A DNA stretch of 52,420 nucleotides from Terana coerulea. Taxonomy: Eukaryota; Basidiomycota; Agaricomycetes; Polyporales; Phanerochaetaceae. Position 1 is the stretch's first letter; each line of letters opens with the position of its first letter. The notes under the pieces were generated by a model. That model was not told where the DNA came from, searched no databases, and saw only the letters and a list, made by a program, of their open reading frames with translations. This document shows positions 34,247-45,119 of this stretch, one piece after another. The DNA lies in assembly GCA_024811115.1 (NCBI GenBank), contig JAKOGH010000368.1, positions 1 to 52,420 on the forward strand. Reading direction: 5' to 3'. Made by a program: the position numbers and the translations under genes.

Positions 34247-36167
34247 ATGCTAGCTTTGTCGGACGTCGAATTGGGGTGCAGCCCTGGCAATTCATCGTGC
34301 GCGCAGCTGCGCGAGGCGTTTATGAGCCTCAACCAGAGTGCCGCAGTGGCGATCGCTATGTCAGCATTGTTCGGTGAGCGTGTCTCCTGCGGCTTCAGGT
34401 TTTCACATTCAGGCTAACATACTGGTAACAGGGGCATATGTGATTCTGTTCCTGCTGGTCATCTAGTCCACACATGGGCCTACGGGAGAGCTTACACACT
34501 TCTGAGAGTAATAAGCATCAGTCTGTACGTCGGGACAAGTAGTGTGAGCTGTTGGAGGAAGTGCTGCTGTGACTGATGACACTCATTCTGTTAGGTGTGC
34601 GATGCTCTCTGTCAATTTCAGCATAGCGCTGGTGATTTTCGTGTGGTGCCAGGAGCCGGCGTCTCCTACAGAGTCTGAGATCCGGTTTTTCTACGCTGTC
34701 GAGGGCGTATTTGAGTAAGACCCGCTCGGCTCATAACCACTATTTAAATTGCTGACGAATTCTCCTCGTAGGTTAACCAGAGCAATGGTGGTACGTTGGA
34801 TCAAGAATGCGACGTCCGATGGGTGCTGACGACGCGTAGTGCCTGCTGTCCGACGGCCTCCCTCGCATGGCGGTTCTGCATACTATATGGTCGAAGCGAG
34901 ATGGGCGACGATATCGTCGTCTCTGGTTATGGCGGCCATAGCCTGTACGTGTCCGTTGACAAACTTGTCTACACTTGTCTAACAAATGGCTCGCAGTCCT
35001 CGGACTTTTGCTCCCATCCTTGACTTGCTAAGCTTGCTAGAAGGCCCCGTGAGCTTTCGAACACTACACAGCCGCTCATTGCATACGCATGGCTGTGGTG
35101 CATGTTCGCCAACAACACCTTGCTCACGGCCGCCATCATCGGAAGATTGTGTACGTGCACCTGCCTGTGCACGCATCTGTACATGTGTAACTAACACAGT
35201 CAGCGGTCAGATACGTGCGCCGCCAAAGCAAGATATGCACCGCGCTGCCGTCGGCAGGTTCGAAATACGCCCGTTTTGCTGGAAGCGATCATCAAGTCGT
35301 CGCTCGTTGCGTGGATCGGACTCATCCTCTACGGGATTTACGATGCGACATGGAGTCCGGTACGCCCCTCGCCATCATACATCGAGTCTCTGCTGGAACT
35401 GAGATATTTTTACTCTAGCCGAACGCAGCATACAACGACTCTGTCAAAACGGCGTTCAGTGTCAACCGCGCAATGTATTACCTCCTCCCTATCTTCTTCA
35501 TATGTACCTTGCCTTCATTGTGGTTTACTTGATTCAACGTCACTCATACACTACTTTTTTCACCAGGAATCTCACAATGCTTACTTACGGTCCGTGTCGC
35601 TCGTCCGGCCTCTCGGCGGCGACACCGGCATCAACACCACAGATGTCGCATCCCGGATACGCAAGATCCTTGGTACCTCAGATGCTCACGAGGGCTCCAG
35701 GACCAGTTACATGCAGACGGGTGGCAGTGGTACCGAGAATGTATTGCACATTACAGTCGATTGCATATCATTAGCCTGATCACAAAAAATCCTGCCAGCG
35801 CGAGTGGAGTGTGGAGCAAACCTCACCTAACGCCTCCCGGGCCCACCAAGCGCCTGGTTGGCGTCCCGAGGCAGCAGTCCCCGCTTATGAGCGACTGCCC
35901 GTAAATCGCGCAGGTCATCTTCAGTCGAGTGCTTGAGCAGGTACAGTGAGCCGTGAACCCTCTGCACGATGTTTGAAGTTGCCTCACGTTGGTAACTTAC
36001 TGACGCTGAGAGAATGCTGGCCAGCTCCTTTGGCGTAGGACGCCAAAGGAGCGCTTAGGCGTCCTTGGTGGGGCAGGTGCCACCCTGGGTGGGTCGAGAA
36101 AAGTTTTGGGTCCGGCTAACGCTATGCAATCGACTGTAAGCAGGATGGGACACTATCTCATGCATGA
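34247..36167 (+). pseudogene. 7TM membrane protein copy F, broken by stops and a MITE
   Basis: Closest relative of copy A; it supplies the exon 1 that A has lost (34247-34373, MLALSDVELGCSPGNSSC to SALF). In exon 2 the Trp codon of LLAIWSTYG has become TAG (34464-34466) and a base is missing soon after. In exon 5 an extra base in GGTCGAAGCGAG shifts the frame. Later landmarks survive: LLPIFF-like TTCTTC at about 35498, GISQCLLTVRVSL-like sequence near 35570, then NTTDVASRIRKILG and GTENVLHIT. At 35753 a 383-bp MITE replaces the last residues KQDGTLSHV; the old stop codon now lies at 36165-36167. Three independent lesions make it a pseudogene. Confidence 0.85.
35754..36136. mobile_element. TA-flanked MITE inside 7TM copy F, 383 bp
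   Basis: Terminal inverted repeats CAGTCGATTGCATA at 35754-35767 and its complement at 36123-36136, flanked by TA (35752-35753 and 36137-36138). Copy A has the uninterrupted site (GCACATTAAGCAGG), so both the insertion and the TA duplication are directly visible. Inside, 36025-36053 is a perfect hairpin, GCTCCTTTGGCGT with its complement around AGG. No transposase frame. Confidence 0.92.
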
Positions 36168-36439
36168 CATACAGGTACCAATCTTTCCTTATTATTAGCG
36201 TATACTATACGCAATCAATAAATTACACTTTCCACCGTGACGTCCATGTAGCTGGCACTTGTGAACACTTTACGTCTCTGTCACTCATTTCCCTTTGCTT
36301 GTGGGGTGGCAATATTACAACTCCAAACATCAGCGCAGTGTCATACACGGAAACCAGACTCCAAACGCACTGGTACAGTATAGCCCAAACTTCCACCCTC
36401 CGACCCATGGGTCGGGTTGATCTGGCCGTTGTGTCGTCA

Positions 36440-37100
36440 AACGACAGAGAAGCCGGAGAAGGAACCGGCGATCGAAGTGGCACCGCCGTCTGCCTCAAGG
36501 TCGATCCTGCACCCGAGGACTTGCAAGAATTTCGGACTGAGTCTGCGGTTGATTGCGTCGGTGTCGTTCATGAGCAATACACACGGCGGGAATGCTCGCT
36601 CAGGCCTCGAGGGATGTATGTGCTCCAGCGCGCGCGACAGCTTCTGTGGGTTCAAGCTCATGCCGGGCCCGGCAGCGTGCCCGTTCATATCGGCACAGTG
36701 GGAGAACGACACCCATGGCGAGCGAGCACAGACCATGCATGCGACTTCGCGAGCGACGCCGCTGGTAGCTGGCGCACGAAGTCTGGGGGGCGGTGGACGC
36801 GGTCGTCTGGTGAGTCCGGCATTACGGCTACACGCAAGCCGCAAAGCGGCGTTCGCTTTGCCCTGTGTGAGCGACCCAAGACTTCTCTCCGATCGTGTGT
36901 CTTCGCTCGCGTAGTACGAGAACAGGCGTATAGAGCGAATTGAAGCAGAGTAGAAGCCTGAGGCCTGAGGGAGGATGCAGCTGATGACTAGAGAACTGGA
37001 ACGGTGTGTTGCAGGCCACGTACCTATACATGCTCTAAGTGTGCACCATGAACGCGCGTATTCCAAGCTGGCCATGCAATGGAATTCCAACATCGAAGGG
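36440..37100 (-). pseudogene. SKN7-like gene remnant F
   Basis: Convergent with 7TM copy F. On the - strand: middle region about 36900-36640, then SRALEHIHPSRPERAFPPCV and LLMNDTDAINRRLSPKF with LGCRIDLEADGG (about 36560-36480), the first half of the receiver. Directly after ADGG it jumps to ATSIAGSFSGFS, which in remnant A follows ALNGG of the C-terminal linker. The second receiver exon and the linker are therefore deleted, with the junction at the shared bases GCACCGCCGT (+ strand, 36480-36490). Confidence 0.75.
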
Positions 37101-37286
37101 GTAGCAAGGAACCTAAGAGGAGTCGGCGAGACTGGGCCAGTTGGGTGCTACGAAAGGCTTGGTGAGTTGCGCCGAGTGGACCACACAACGACATAGGGAG
37201 ATTTGAGCATCATATGGGAGGCGTTTACTGGCTGCACATCGGAGAAGAGTAGGCAGGTAACCGTCGCCCGCACGAAGAGTGTCGAG

Positions 37287-37390
37287 GTAGAGATGGTGGT
37301 CGGGACAGAGCTGCGTCTCGCCTCGGGCGCTTCTCCGCAAAATGCGCTTTGACTCAACTTTGACTCTCGACCACGATCATGAGGACACCC
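37287..37390 (+). repeat. SKN7 upstream-flank repeat, copy 4
   Basis: Reads AGAGATGGTGGTCGGGACAG ... GACTCTCGACCACGATCATG. Position and orientation relative to the SKN7 remnant are as in unit A. Confidence 0.65.
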
Positions 37391-37399
37391 CAGTCTCCT

Positions 37400-38110
37400 A
37401 CCTCAGGCCAGACTGCAGGCGAGCATGTCAGCGTCAGCGTAGTGTCTCGTGTCAATGCTCTCAGGCAACTCTGAGCCAAGGGAACCCAGCCGAAGCGCGT
37501 CATACGGCCGGCGGATGCCAATGCTGCCTCTCTCCCCGCCCTCGACGACACACCGGCACTTTTGCACGCCCTGGATGCTGAACTCGCAGGTGGCAGTCAC
37601 ATTCTCTTGATTTGGACTACCGACCCCGCGGCTGAATGCGAACGGTGTGACGCTGCTTGTGACGCTGTCACGCAAGCAAGTATCTCCAACGACAATATGT
37701 GCAAAAATCCTCCGCCCGCCCAGGGCCCTGCCCCGCGAAATGTGTTATCCCCACGCGCAGACCTAAGCGAAGGATTACAGTATCAAGTTTGTATGTTCAC
37801 TTTTGCTGAATAGAGTTGGAAAATGCTTACGCGTCGGCAGATCGTGGACTGCACGTTCGGGATGGTGGGAGAAGCCACCGTTGGTTCTACGCGCTCTACT
37901 CAGCACAGCAGAGTTGTTGCCGAACGGGACCGGCCTACGATTCAACAGGAACATGAGCTTGCGCTGCCTACGCTGCCAGATAGTGCGCACTAAACACCGT
38001 TGGAGTGACGTATAGTAATGCTCGTACATCCGTCTCCCTTCCCGGCGAGCCTAACGCTCCTCTTCGACCGCATGTATTCTGATGCTGCCTTCTAGGGGTG
38101 CTGGCACTCG
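37400..38110. other. no gene recognised
   Basis: Between the flank repeat and the long-inverted-repeat element. Short frames lie on both strands, none assignable. Confidence 0.45.
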
Positions 38111-40144
38111 CGAACCCAAGAGAAAAATCCTGGGGATTTATTGTGTCAACACGTGGGAGTCTGAAACAAAACGGCCAGCATAAGTCATGCGGATTGATTA
38201 AATATTCCATTTCAGGAGATATACAACTTAAATGAACATGTAAATCTCGCGCACCTAACTCTGTATCCTTCCCTGATAACTCATAGAGCTTTGTTCTGAC
38301 AATAAATCCCTTGTATCTCTCATAGCTGTTCTGTGGATTTATAATGGGCACATTACTTGTAAGCAATAAGATAAATTCCTTGGACAAATACAAAACAAGC
38401 TGTACATGTATCCAGCATGAAATAAACAGAGGTCTTCAGAATACATCCACAGGATTTATTGTGGCAATATATTCCACCTAACTCAGTGAGAGATATTAAG
38501 GACACACAGTTGACATAAGTAAGATAAAGAACACAGATATATTTATTATAAATCATGTACCACATATCTCCAGGATAAATCCAGCAGGACCTGAGACCTT
38601 GAACACTTAGAAACATAGATGTCTGCTGAATGTAGTGATTAGACATAGACTCATTCAATATGAGAGTTTTGATTACTAACAACAAACTTACTAGTATGCA
38701 CATTGGTATATTCAGATACAACTGCAAATCCAGTAAGGACTATCTTAAACTTTTGCATACATTGCACAATGGCGGTGTATTCATAGAACTTCGCTGCCTA
38801 AGTTAACTACAGTCAGCACTTACATGTTTATGCCCTATGGGGACTCTGACTGACGATGCTAACGCTAGCCAACGTCAAAACAATGCAATCTGGCCGAGGT
38901 TGTTAACTTGGGCAACAAAGTTCTACAAATACACTGCCATTGTGCAAAGTATACAAAAGTTGATAGCTCTCACTAGATTTGCAATTGTATGTGAATCTAC
39001 CAATGTGCATTGCGTGTTTAGTGTCCGTAGTCAAAAGGCTTATGTTGGATGCAACTAACTACTATCTTCCGTAGACATCTTTGTTTCTAAGTGTCCGAGG
39101 TTCTGCTGGATTTATCCTGGAGATATGCGATGCGTGATTTATGATGAATATATCTGTGTTCTTATTACAAAACTCTGATACTCACCTGCTAGGAATGCTT
39201 GGAGGGGTTGGGAGAGCAGGGGACTTTGAGTAAAGCGAGTAGAGGAGATATGAATCAACGATGTTGTTGAGTCTGGGGTGTTAGCCCTCAGACCAGCCTC
39301 TTTATATACATGTGTAGAGGGACCCCAGACACTATCTAAGACCTTCAATACCATGTGCTGACTGATACAGTCAGGTGATCCATGACTAAGGCTCTAGAGC
39401 ATACCGCCGCTCTAACTCCCTTATCAGATCTGACCTAGCTATCATGCTAACATCAACACTATCTAGATGTCCTAATCTAGCTACTGTACACTACCAGTAC
39501 ACGATGTCATAGTGAGGTCATAGTGAGGTCATAGTCTAGAACAAATCCAGAACTGAGTCCATGATCCTGTGTCCTTATGAGGCATATCTCTGATAACCAT
39601 GCGTCCGTCAGCATGGCCAACTGATCAGCATCTTGTAACGCTGTTGTGACGACTGGGTAACATGTCCCGTGACTTGATGTTACACTCTAAGCGCTGTAGA
39701 CTAGCGCTGAGGGAAATTTGTGACAGTTCTTTATCTTACTTATGTCAACCATATGTCCTCAATATCTTTCACTGTGTTAGGTGGAATATATTGCCACAAT
39801 AAATGCCACGGATGTATTCTGAAGACCTCTACCTAGTTCATGCTGGATACATGTGCGACTTGTTTTTTATTTATCTAGTCAATTTATCTTGTTGCCTACA
39901 AGTAATGTGCCCATTATAAATCCACAGAAAAGCTACAAGAGATATAAGGGATTTATTCTCAGAATAAAGCTCTGTGAGTTATCAGCGAAGGATATAGAGT
40001 TAGTCGGGTAGATTTACGTGTTCATTTAAGGGATATATCTCCCAAAAGGAATATCTAATTAATGCGCGTGACTTATGCTGGCCATTTTGTTTCAGACCAC
40101 CACGTGTTTACGCCATACATCCCCGGGATTTATTTCTTGGGTTC
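38111..40144. mobile_element. long-inverted-repeat (foldback-like) element
   Basis: The left arm, 38111 to about 38627, is the reverse complement of 40144-39731 plus, after a 563-bp nested insertion, 39158 to about 39070. The arms start GAACCCAAGA and are roughly 85-90 percent identical by eye over about 515 bases. Without the insertion the element is about 1.47 kb with a unique centre of about 440 bases that has no recognisable transposase. Each arm carries the motif GGATTTAT/ATAAATCC about five times (left arm near 38133, 38304, 38335, 38451, 38575), a likely transposase-binding array. A 3-bp CGC flanks both ends, but the duplication is uncertain. Confidence 0.82.
39163..39725 (-). mobile_element. 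solo LTR nested in the long-inverted-repeat element, 563 bp
   Basis: Flanked by a 5-bp duplication GTTCT (39158-39162 and 39726-39730); the uninterrupted site, GTTCTTTATCTTAC, is preserved in the left arm of the host element. Read on the - strand it begins TGTCACAAATTTCCC and ends near TTTTGTAATA. A TATA box, TATATAAAGAGG on the - strand, lies at about 39295-39308, in the place of an LTR promoter. No internal retrotransposon sequence remains, so it arose by LTR-LTR recombination. Confidence 0.85.
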
Positions 40145-40159
40145 CGCAGCGTGGGCATT

Positions 40160-40725
40160 ATGACTTGACAGCAATCTCTATACACGGGAGGCCATCGTCA
40201 CCGACGTAGGTCTGCGCAGTGAAGGACCTGTGGTCATTGATTCGGAACCAAGCTGCCGAGCCGCCACTGCCTCTGCTCTGCTGGAACATCTCGTCAATTT
40301 CTCTCAGATCTAATCATTCCCTTCGATGGTACGTCTCGTGCATGCATAACCTGCAATGTTGACTTACCGGAACACAGATTGTGCACGGCCGAGCGGGACA
40401 ATCTGCACCAACGAGGCCAGGCTCGGTCCCCCCCCCCCTTCGCTGTCGGACAGGGCCAATGTACGAATCAATGGGAACATGAGCACATATTGTCAGAGCG
40501 TGCACCGAGCACCATCGAGAACGATGCGGGAGGAATGGTGGTACGTCTGCTGTCCTCGGTGAGCCTAGCTGTCCTCTTGGCGGGCGCGCACTCTGACACT
40601 CCCTGTTCGCAAAGCTCCAGACTGTGGCTTGCAAGCACCCCCTGTGCACGGGAGGCCATTGCCACCGACGTGGGCCCGCGCAATGAAGGACCTGCGGTCA
40701 CTGATTCGGGGCTACGTCGCCGCAG
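40160..40725 (+). repeat. 160-bp low-copy repeat, copies 4 (partial) and 5
   Basis: 40160-40262 and 40555-40725 both match the repeat at 19005-19165 (shared pieces: GAGGCCAT, ACCGACGT, AATGAAGGACCT or AGTGAAGGACCT). They form a direct repeat about 410 bases apart. A C10 run lies at 40431-40440 between them. Confidence 0.6.
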
Positions 40726-40799
40726 CCGCCACCGCCAACGTCCTGCTGGAACATACCGTCCGTTCTTTTCGAACCCAATCCTCCCTCACGATGGCACCC

Positions 40800-41462
40800 T
40801 TTGTGCAGCCACATAACCCGCAATGACTTACTGAGCGCCGATCATGCAGCTTTGAGCGGGCACTCTGCAGCATTGAGGCCGGCTCCGGCAGCGCCGATAA
40901 AGCACACTCCGGTAGTTCGGACAAGAGAGAAAAGACAACCTGGTCACAGACGTCCGCAGTGCTGGGCTTCTGAAAGTGAACGACATCTACAATGGAAAAG
41001 ACATCATCCCGGCCAACGTGTTCGTCTCGGACGACGCGTTTTAGAGTCCTCTTCGGCGGAGCCAGTGTTCTGCCGTCAGTGGACGTAATCCGACCGCCGT
41101 CATTGAAAGTTCTCTTCAGCGCTACACGCCGCGCATACCAGTACGCCTGCCCTATTGGTAGTCGCTAATAGATGATAGATCTGATGGTTTTCGCTGGGCA
41201 GGTTCTTCCGGATGCCTCACATGAGATGCACGCTCCGGAAAGCTAATCATACACTGCGTCGCTGAGAATTTCGGCCTGGATGAGGAACGGCAACACTCAA
41301 CGAGCACCAAGGCCGCAAATTACCGGATGATCCCAGCTGCAATGCGGTGAACGGCCTATGACTTCTGGACGGGCGACCCCATGCCGGATCATATCTCCGC
41401 GTATATCAGTACGATGGCTGTCAGGCGGTACGTCGCGCAACTTACCTTTGTCCGCACTTACA
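40800..41462 (+). repeat. 5' flank of 7TM copy E, homologous to that of copy D
   Basis: Matches 19290-19904 closely throughout (shared: CAACGTGTTCGTCTCGGACG and CCGTCAGTGGACGTAATCCG). No intact gene; this is the duplicated upstream region of units D and E. A TATA-like TATATC at 41402-41407 lies 61 bases before the ATG. Confidence 0.65.
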
Positions 41463-43023
41463 ATGGCTGCCTCAAGTTGTAGTGCTAATTCCACGTCTTG
41501 GCAGGATACCGATGGGCTTCAAACTGCGTATAGCAGCCGTGATACGATGGCGGTGGCCTCTATGGTCGTGTTGGCATTGTTTGGTGAGAACTTTCTCGCG
41601 GTTTACGGCATTAACACTGAGGGAGAAATAGGGGCCTACTCCATCTTGTTCCTTCTGGCTATCTGGTCTACGTATGGATGCTCGGGAAGAGCCTACACTC
41701 TGTTGAGAGTGATCACTGTCGTGATGTACGTCCAGCCCGCCATCTTTCGGCCGCCATCTTGCCGGAACTTACAGGTCTTTTAGATGTGTTCTACTTTGCA
41801 TCAGCTCCAGCATGGTTCCTGTTATATACGCACATACTCCTCAAAATCCCGAGGCAGCTGATCAGGGCTGGATATCGGGGATCTTTGATGCTGTACAAAA
41901 GTAAGATTCATACGACTTACGCCCTGTACGTTGAGGCTGAACATAGCTCTTTAGTATTACTAGCACAATAGTGGTGAGGTGCCACAACGAGGCATACGTC
42001 AAATACGGCCTAATGTCTCGCAGTGTCTTCTAGCTGATGGCCTCCTCGCTTGGAGGTTCTGTGTGCTATACGGCCGGCCACGGTGGGCTGCGATATCGTC
42101 GTCTCTGGTCATGGTGACATTAACCCGTAAGCAGCCTCAATTTTCACCAGAATAGTAGCTTTAACTGATTGTTTGTAGTCAGTGGGCTCTTCGTCGCCAT
42201 AACGGGCGCATACTTCGATCTATACCTTGCAACCCACGACGGCCAGCGGAAGTTCCCCGCACCACTAACCGTCGCGTGGTCGAAGCTGGGGGACGCGTGG
42301 CTGTGGATGATGTTTGCCAACAACAGCGCGCTCACGGTAGCTATCATCGGACGAATACTGTACGTCAAAATTCGCTCTTATAAAATGTAGAGAACGCGTC
42401 GTTGACCCTGGTATGGACAGATACGTCAGGCGACAAGCCAGGAAATGCATAGCTCTGCCTACCACAGGCTCAAATTATGCGTTGCTTCTCGAGGCGATTG
42501 TGGAATCCTCGCTGATTTCGTGGGTGGGGACTATTCTGTTTGGTGCCTACAACGAAAGCCCACTTCCTGTACGTTGATCTTCGTGCTGATCATGTGTCTC
42601 TTCGTGCTGATGTGTGCTCTATCACAGTACAAAGTGGTGCTGAAGATTGACGGGGTAACGTGCAGAAGCTGGCTGACGAGGCAGGAGCAACAGGGTATGC
42701 TCTACCTCTTTTCTTTGTGTGTCATAATTACTTCTCGCGGCCCTTTTGACCTTCCTTCGCTTACGTAAATATTTTCATCGCAGGGAATCTCACAGTGTCT
42801 GCTCACCGTCCGTGTCAGCCTGCTAGCACAACGGCGTGGCTCAGCTATGCCGCTGCGCGGAGATTATAGCATTGACACTGCGGATGTTGTGGCGAGGATA
42901 CGGAGGATGTTACCCACATTTGAAGCGCACGAAAATCCTGAAAGCAACGGCACAGAGATGAGTTCCAATGGCGCCAGCAGCGTGCTGCATGTTAAACAAG
43001 GCAATGCACGATCTAGTGTATGA
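41463..43023 (+). pseudogene. 7TM membrane protein copy E, one frameshift in exon 8
   Basis: Sister of copy D. Exon 1 (41463-41583) reads MAASSCSANSTSWQDTDG; exon 2 starts GAYSILFLLAIWSTYG. Exons 5 to 7 and the introns between them (about 41975-42545) are almost identical to D. In exon 8 (from 42629) the sequence is GACGGGGTAACG where D has GACGGAGGCAACG, one base fewer, so the frame is lost before the last helix. The last exon is otherwise intact: GISQCLLTVRVSLL, DTADVVARIRRML and the ending VLHVKQGNARSSV at 43023. Whether the missing base is real decides between gene and pseudogene; it lies in a G run, so a sequencing error is possible. Confidence 0.75.
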
Positions 43024-43029
43024 TATATA

Positions 43030-43630
43030 TTCTCCGACACACTGCTTGGCGTACATGCATCCACAAATTTTATTTTCTAAGGAGATTGTCAACCTTGCCA
43101 TCCCACCTCGTCTACGCTGATTCCGAACTCACCATAGGGGCGGTTGGCATTTCATGCTCAGTCGAACGTGAAGTTGCATCGATCGCCGTACTCTAGGAAA
43201 TCTTTGAATTTATTGTCACACTCTCCGGCAGCCGTCGTGACACTACTTTCTTGAGCCCTTTGCACATCAAGATCGAGTTTCTCCCACATCGAGACAGCAC
43301 AGTCTTACTTGGTCAGTGCTCCCCCATCCCAGCGCGGTATTCATGGAGATGACGAATGAGCAAGAAAAGAATGTAGGCATATACATAGGTGAGGTGCAAG
43401 ATGCGACGTTCTCCGACCAATGCTGGTAAGTTCAACGGAGCAGCCGCGGGCTGGCAGCGCGTAGCACCCACAGATTGACTTGCATTCAAGACATCCTATC
43501 ATGTATATACAGATGGGTACATTTATTTCTGGCCCTGATCCATTCAGCGATACTACTTGTACAATGTTACAGCAAGGCACCAGTCATACATCTGCGCGAA
43601 ACTTGGAAAGGTGCTATGTAGTTACAACGA
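43030..43630. other. no gene recognised
   Basis: 3' flank of copy E and of the opposite-strand unknown gene. No clear repeat or frame was seen. Confidence 0.45.
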
Positions 43631-43631
43631 A

Positions 43632-44635
43632 CTATAAGAGGTAATTGTTGTTGTCGGAGGCTAACAGATGAATCAAAACAAGTGCGTGCATGCCCGGGAT
43701 CCCGATGCCTACGTCGCGTAGAGGGAAGCCTTGAGAGACCTTGATATGCACCCGTTCCTCCCCGCCTACAACAACTTTATACCGTTGAACCAGCACCACC
43801 TCGTTATCAGTGAGGATGTAGCCATACCGCAGGTTCGCTCCCTTATTTTCTAAATATTTCATATAGTGGTTGACCTGAGCAATGACCCTTCTATACTCCA
43901 CATTCCTTCGGTCCTCGAACTCGGCGTCCCTCCACTCAGACTTGAACTTGTACGAAGGTTTGATCTCCCCAGCCAAGCGACTATACGTTGCATGTGGAGC
44001 CGCGTTAGCGTCTTCCTTTGCGGATCGATCAGGGAGGAACCCCTTCGTGGTTTTGCAAGAGCTGCCGTAATCAGGGTGAAGAGGTGTGCATCCCTCGCGG
44101 GTACCACTGTGGAAATGCTTGCGCATATATCCTGATGAAGGCGAAGATACGCTGTAGCTCTTGGAATACGCTACAATCCAGGCGACTGGTAAGGGCAGCT
44201 TCGTGGCAAAATCTGCCTTCGAACTCGATCGGAATGAAGCCTCGCAGCTCGCTGGTATGAAGCGCGACGCCGTTGAACGCCTCCAGGGTCCCCGCCAGTG
44301 CTAGTTCTCTATACAGCTCAACAGGGTCATATGGAGTATTGAGGACGTTGATGAAGGGTGCTTCCATGTTTGTGATGATTGGGCCAGCGAGGTCCCATTC
44401 GTAGATTATGTCGTTTACAGAGCTGATGGGGTACTTCAAACTCGTGGTATTTTTAGAGATGCTTATCTGTGAGAGTAACCAAGGCCAGCAAGTGTCAGTA
44501 GGCTTGGCATCTCTAGTCAGAGGTGTTACTTACATCCCATGGCTCCTCAGGCTGGAAGTCCCAGTTAGGATTAAAGCTCAGAGCGCAATAATCCTGCACT
44601 CTCTCGTAGGCTGGGTGGAGGATTCCGTGCACTGA
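43632..44635 (-). pseudogene. unknown basidiomycete protein, possible PD-(D/E)XK-like fold
   Basis: Not a family I can name. On the - strand an exon ends at 44534 (NPNWDFQPEEPWD), followed by a clean 67-nt GTAAGT...CACAG intron (44467-44533). The next exon (44466 to about 44110) reads ISSVNDIIYEWDLAGPI and LDCSVFQELQRIFAFIRIYA. Then the frame changes near 44110, and 44100-43635 continues with HPDYGSSCKTTKGFLPDRSA, LAGEIKPSYKFKSEW, EYRRVIAQVNHYMKYLENKG and GYILTDNEVVLVQR, ending NNNYLL. The GEIKPSYK box with a preceding acidic region and a helix after it could be the ExK part of a nuclease-like fold; this is speculative. No in-frame ATG is visible upstream, where a small inverted-repeat element begins 18 bases away. 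Either an unseen intron joins the frames or it is a truncated pseudogene. Confidence 0.55.
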
Positions 44636-44653
44636 TAGCGTCGTGTAATGCGT

Positions 44654-45009
44654 GCATCAGCAAAGTTGCATTGGCGCTGAGCGGTACTGACAGGTGCTGA
44701 TGAAGCCATCTCAGCGCGCTTCAGTCCCTTCAGTGCCGTCAGCGCCCGCCAGTCTCAGCAGTCGTTTTGAGCGCTCTCAGACGTTTTTGACCCCTCTTGC
44801 ATCCGGCTCTTGCAGCAAAGCTTCCGGTGAGTAAACCATCATCATTGATGTACAGCATAGTTTATAAAACATGAGGAACTAAGAAAATACAAAATTTAGC
44901 AAAAGTCCGGCTTCAGCAGGGCTCGAACTTCGGTTCCAAACCATTCGTCAGCGCTCTCAGTGCTCGTCAGCGCTCATCAGTCGTCAGTGCTTGCACGTTT
45001 TGCTGATGC
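44654..45009. mobile_element. probable MITE with CTCAG/TCAGC iterations, 356 bp
   Basis: Ends read GCATCAGCAAA (44654) and, inverted, TTTTGCTGATGC (45009). Both subterminal regions are full of TCAG-containing units such as CTCAGCGC and GTCAGTGC (44685-44770 and 44945-44990). The layout resembles hAT MITEs but no target duplication could be found, so the edges are uncertain. Confidence 0.55.
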
Positions 45010-45119
45010 TCGCTACCACCAAGGCCGCTGCGGCTCTTGTAAGTAGTGAACACAGCACATCAAACTTAACGGGCGAACACATACAGTTTGTAAGAACGCA
45101 AGACAGAGAGTCTGTAAGC

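Noticed and set aside
39163..39725. Insertion in the foldback arm as a further MITE
   Set aside because: TG...TA ends, 5-bp duplication and an internal TATA promoter fit an LTR better than a DNA element.
4429..43023. Naming the 7TM family DUF6533 or a known GPCR class
   Set aside because: The general layout is similar to uncharacterised basidiomycete 7TM proteins, but I could not see the motifs that define a particular family, so no name was given.
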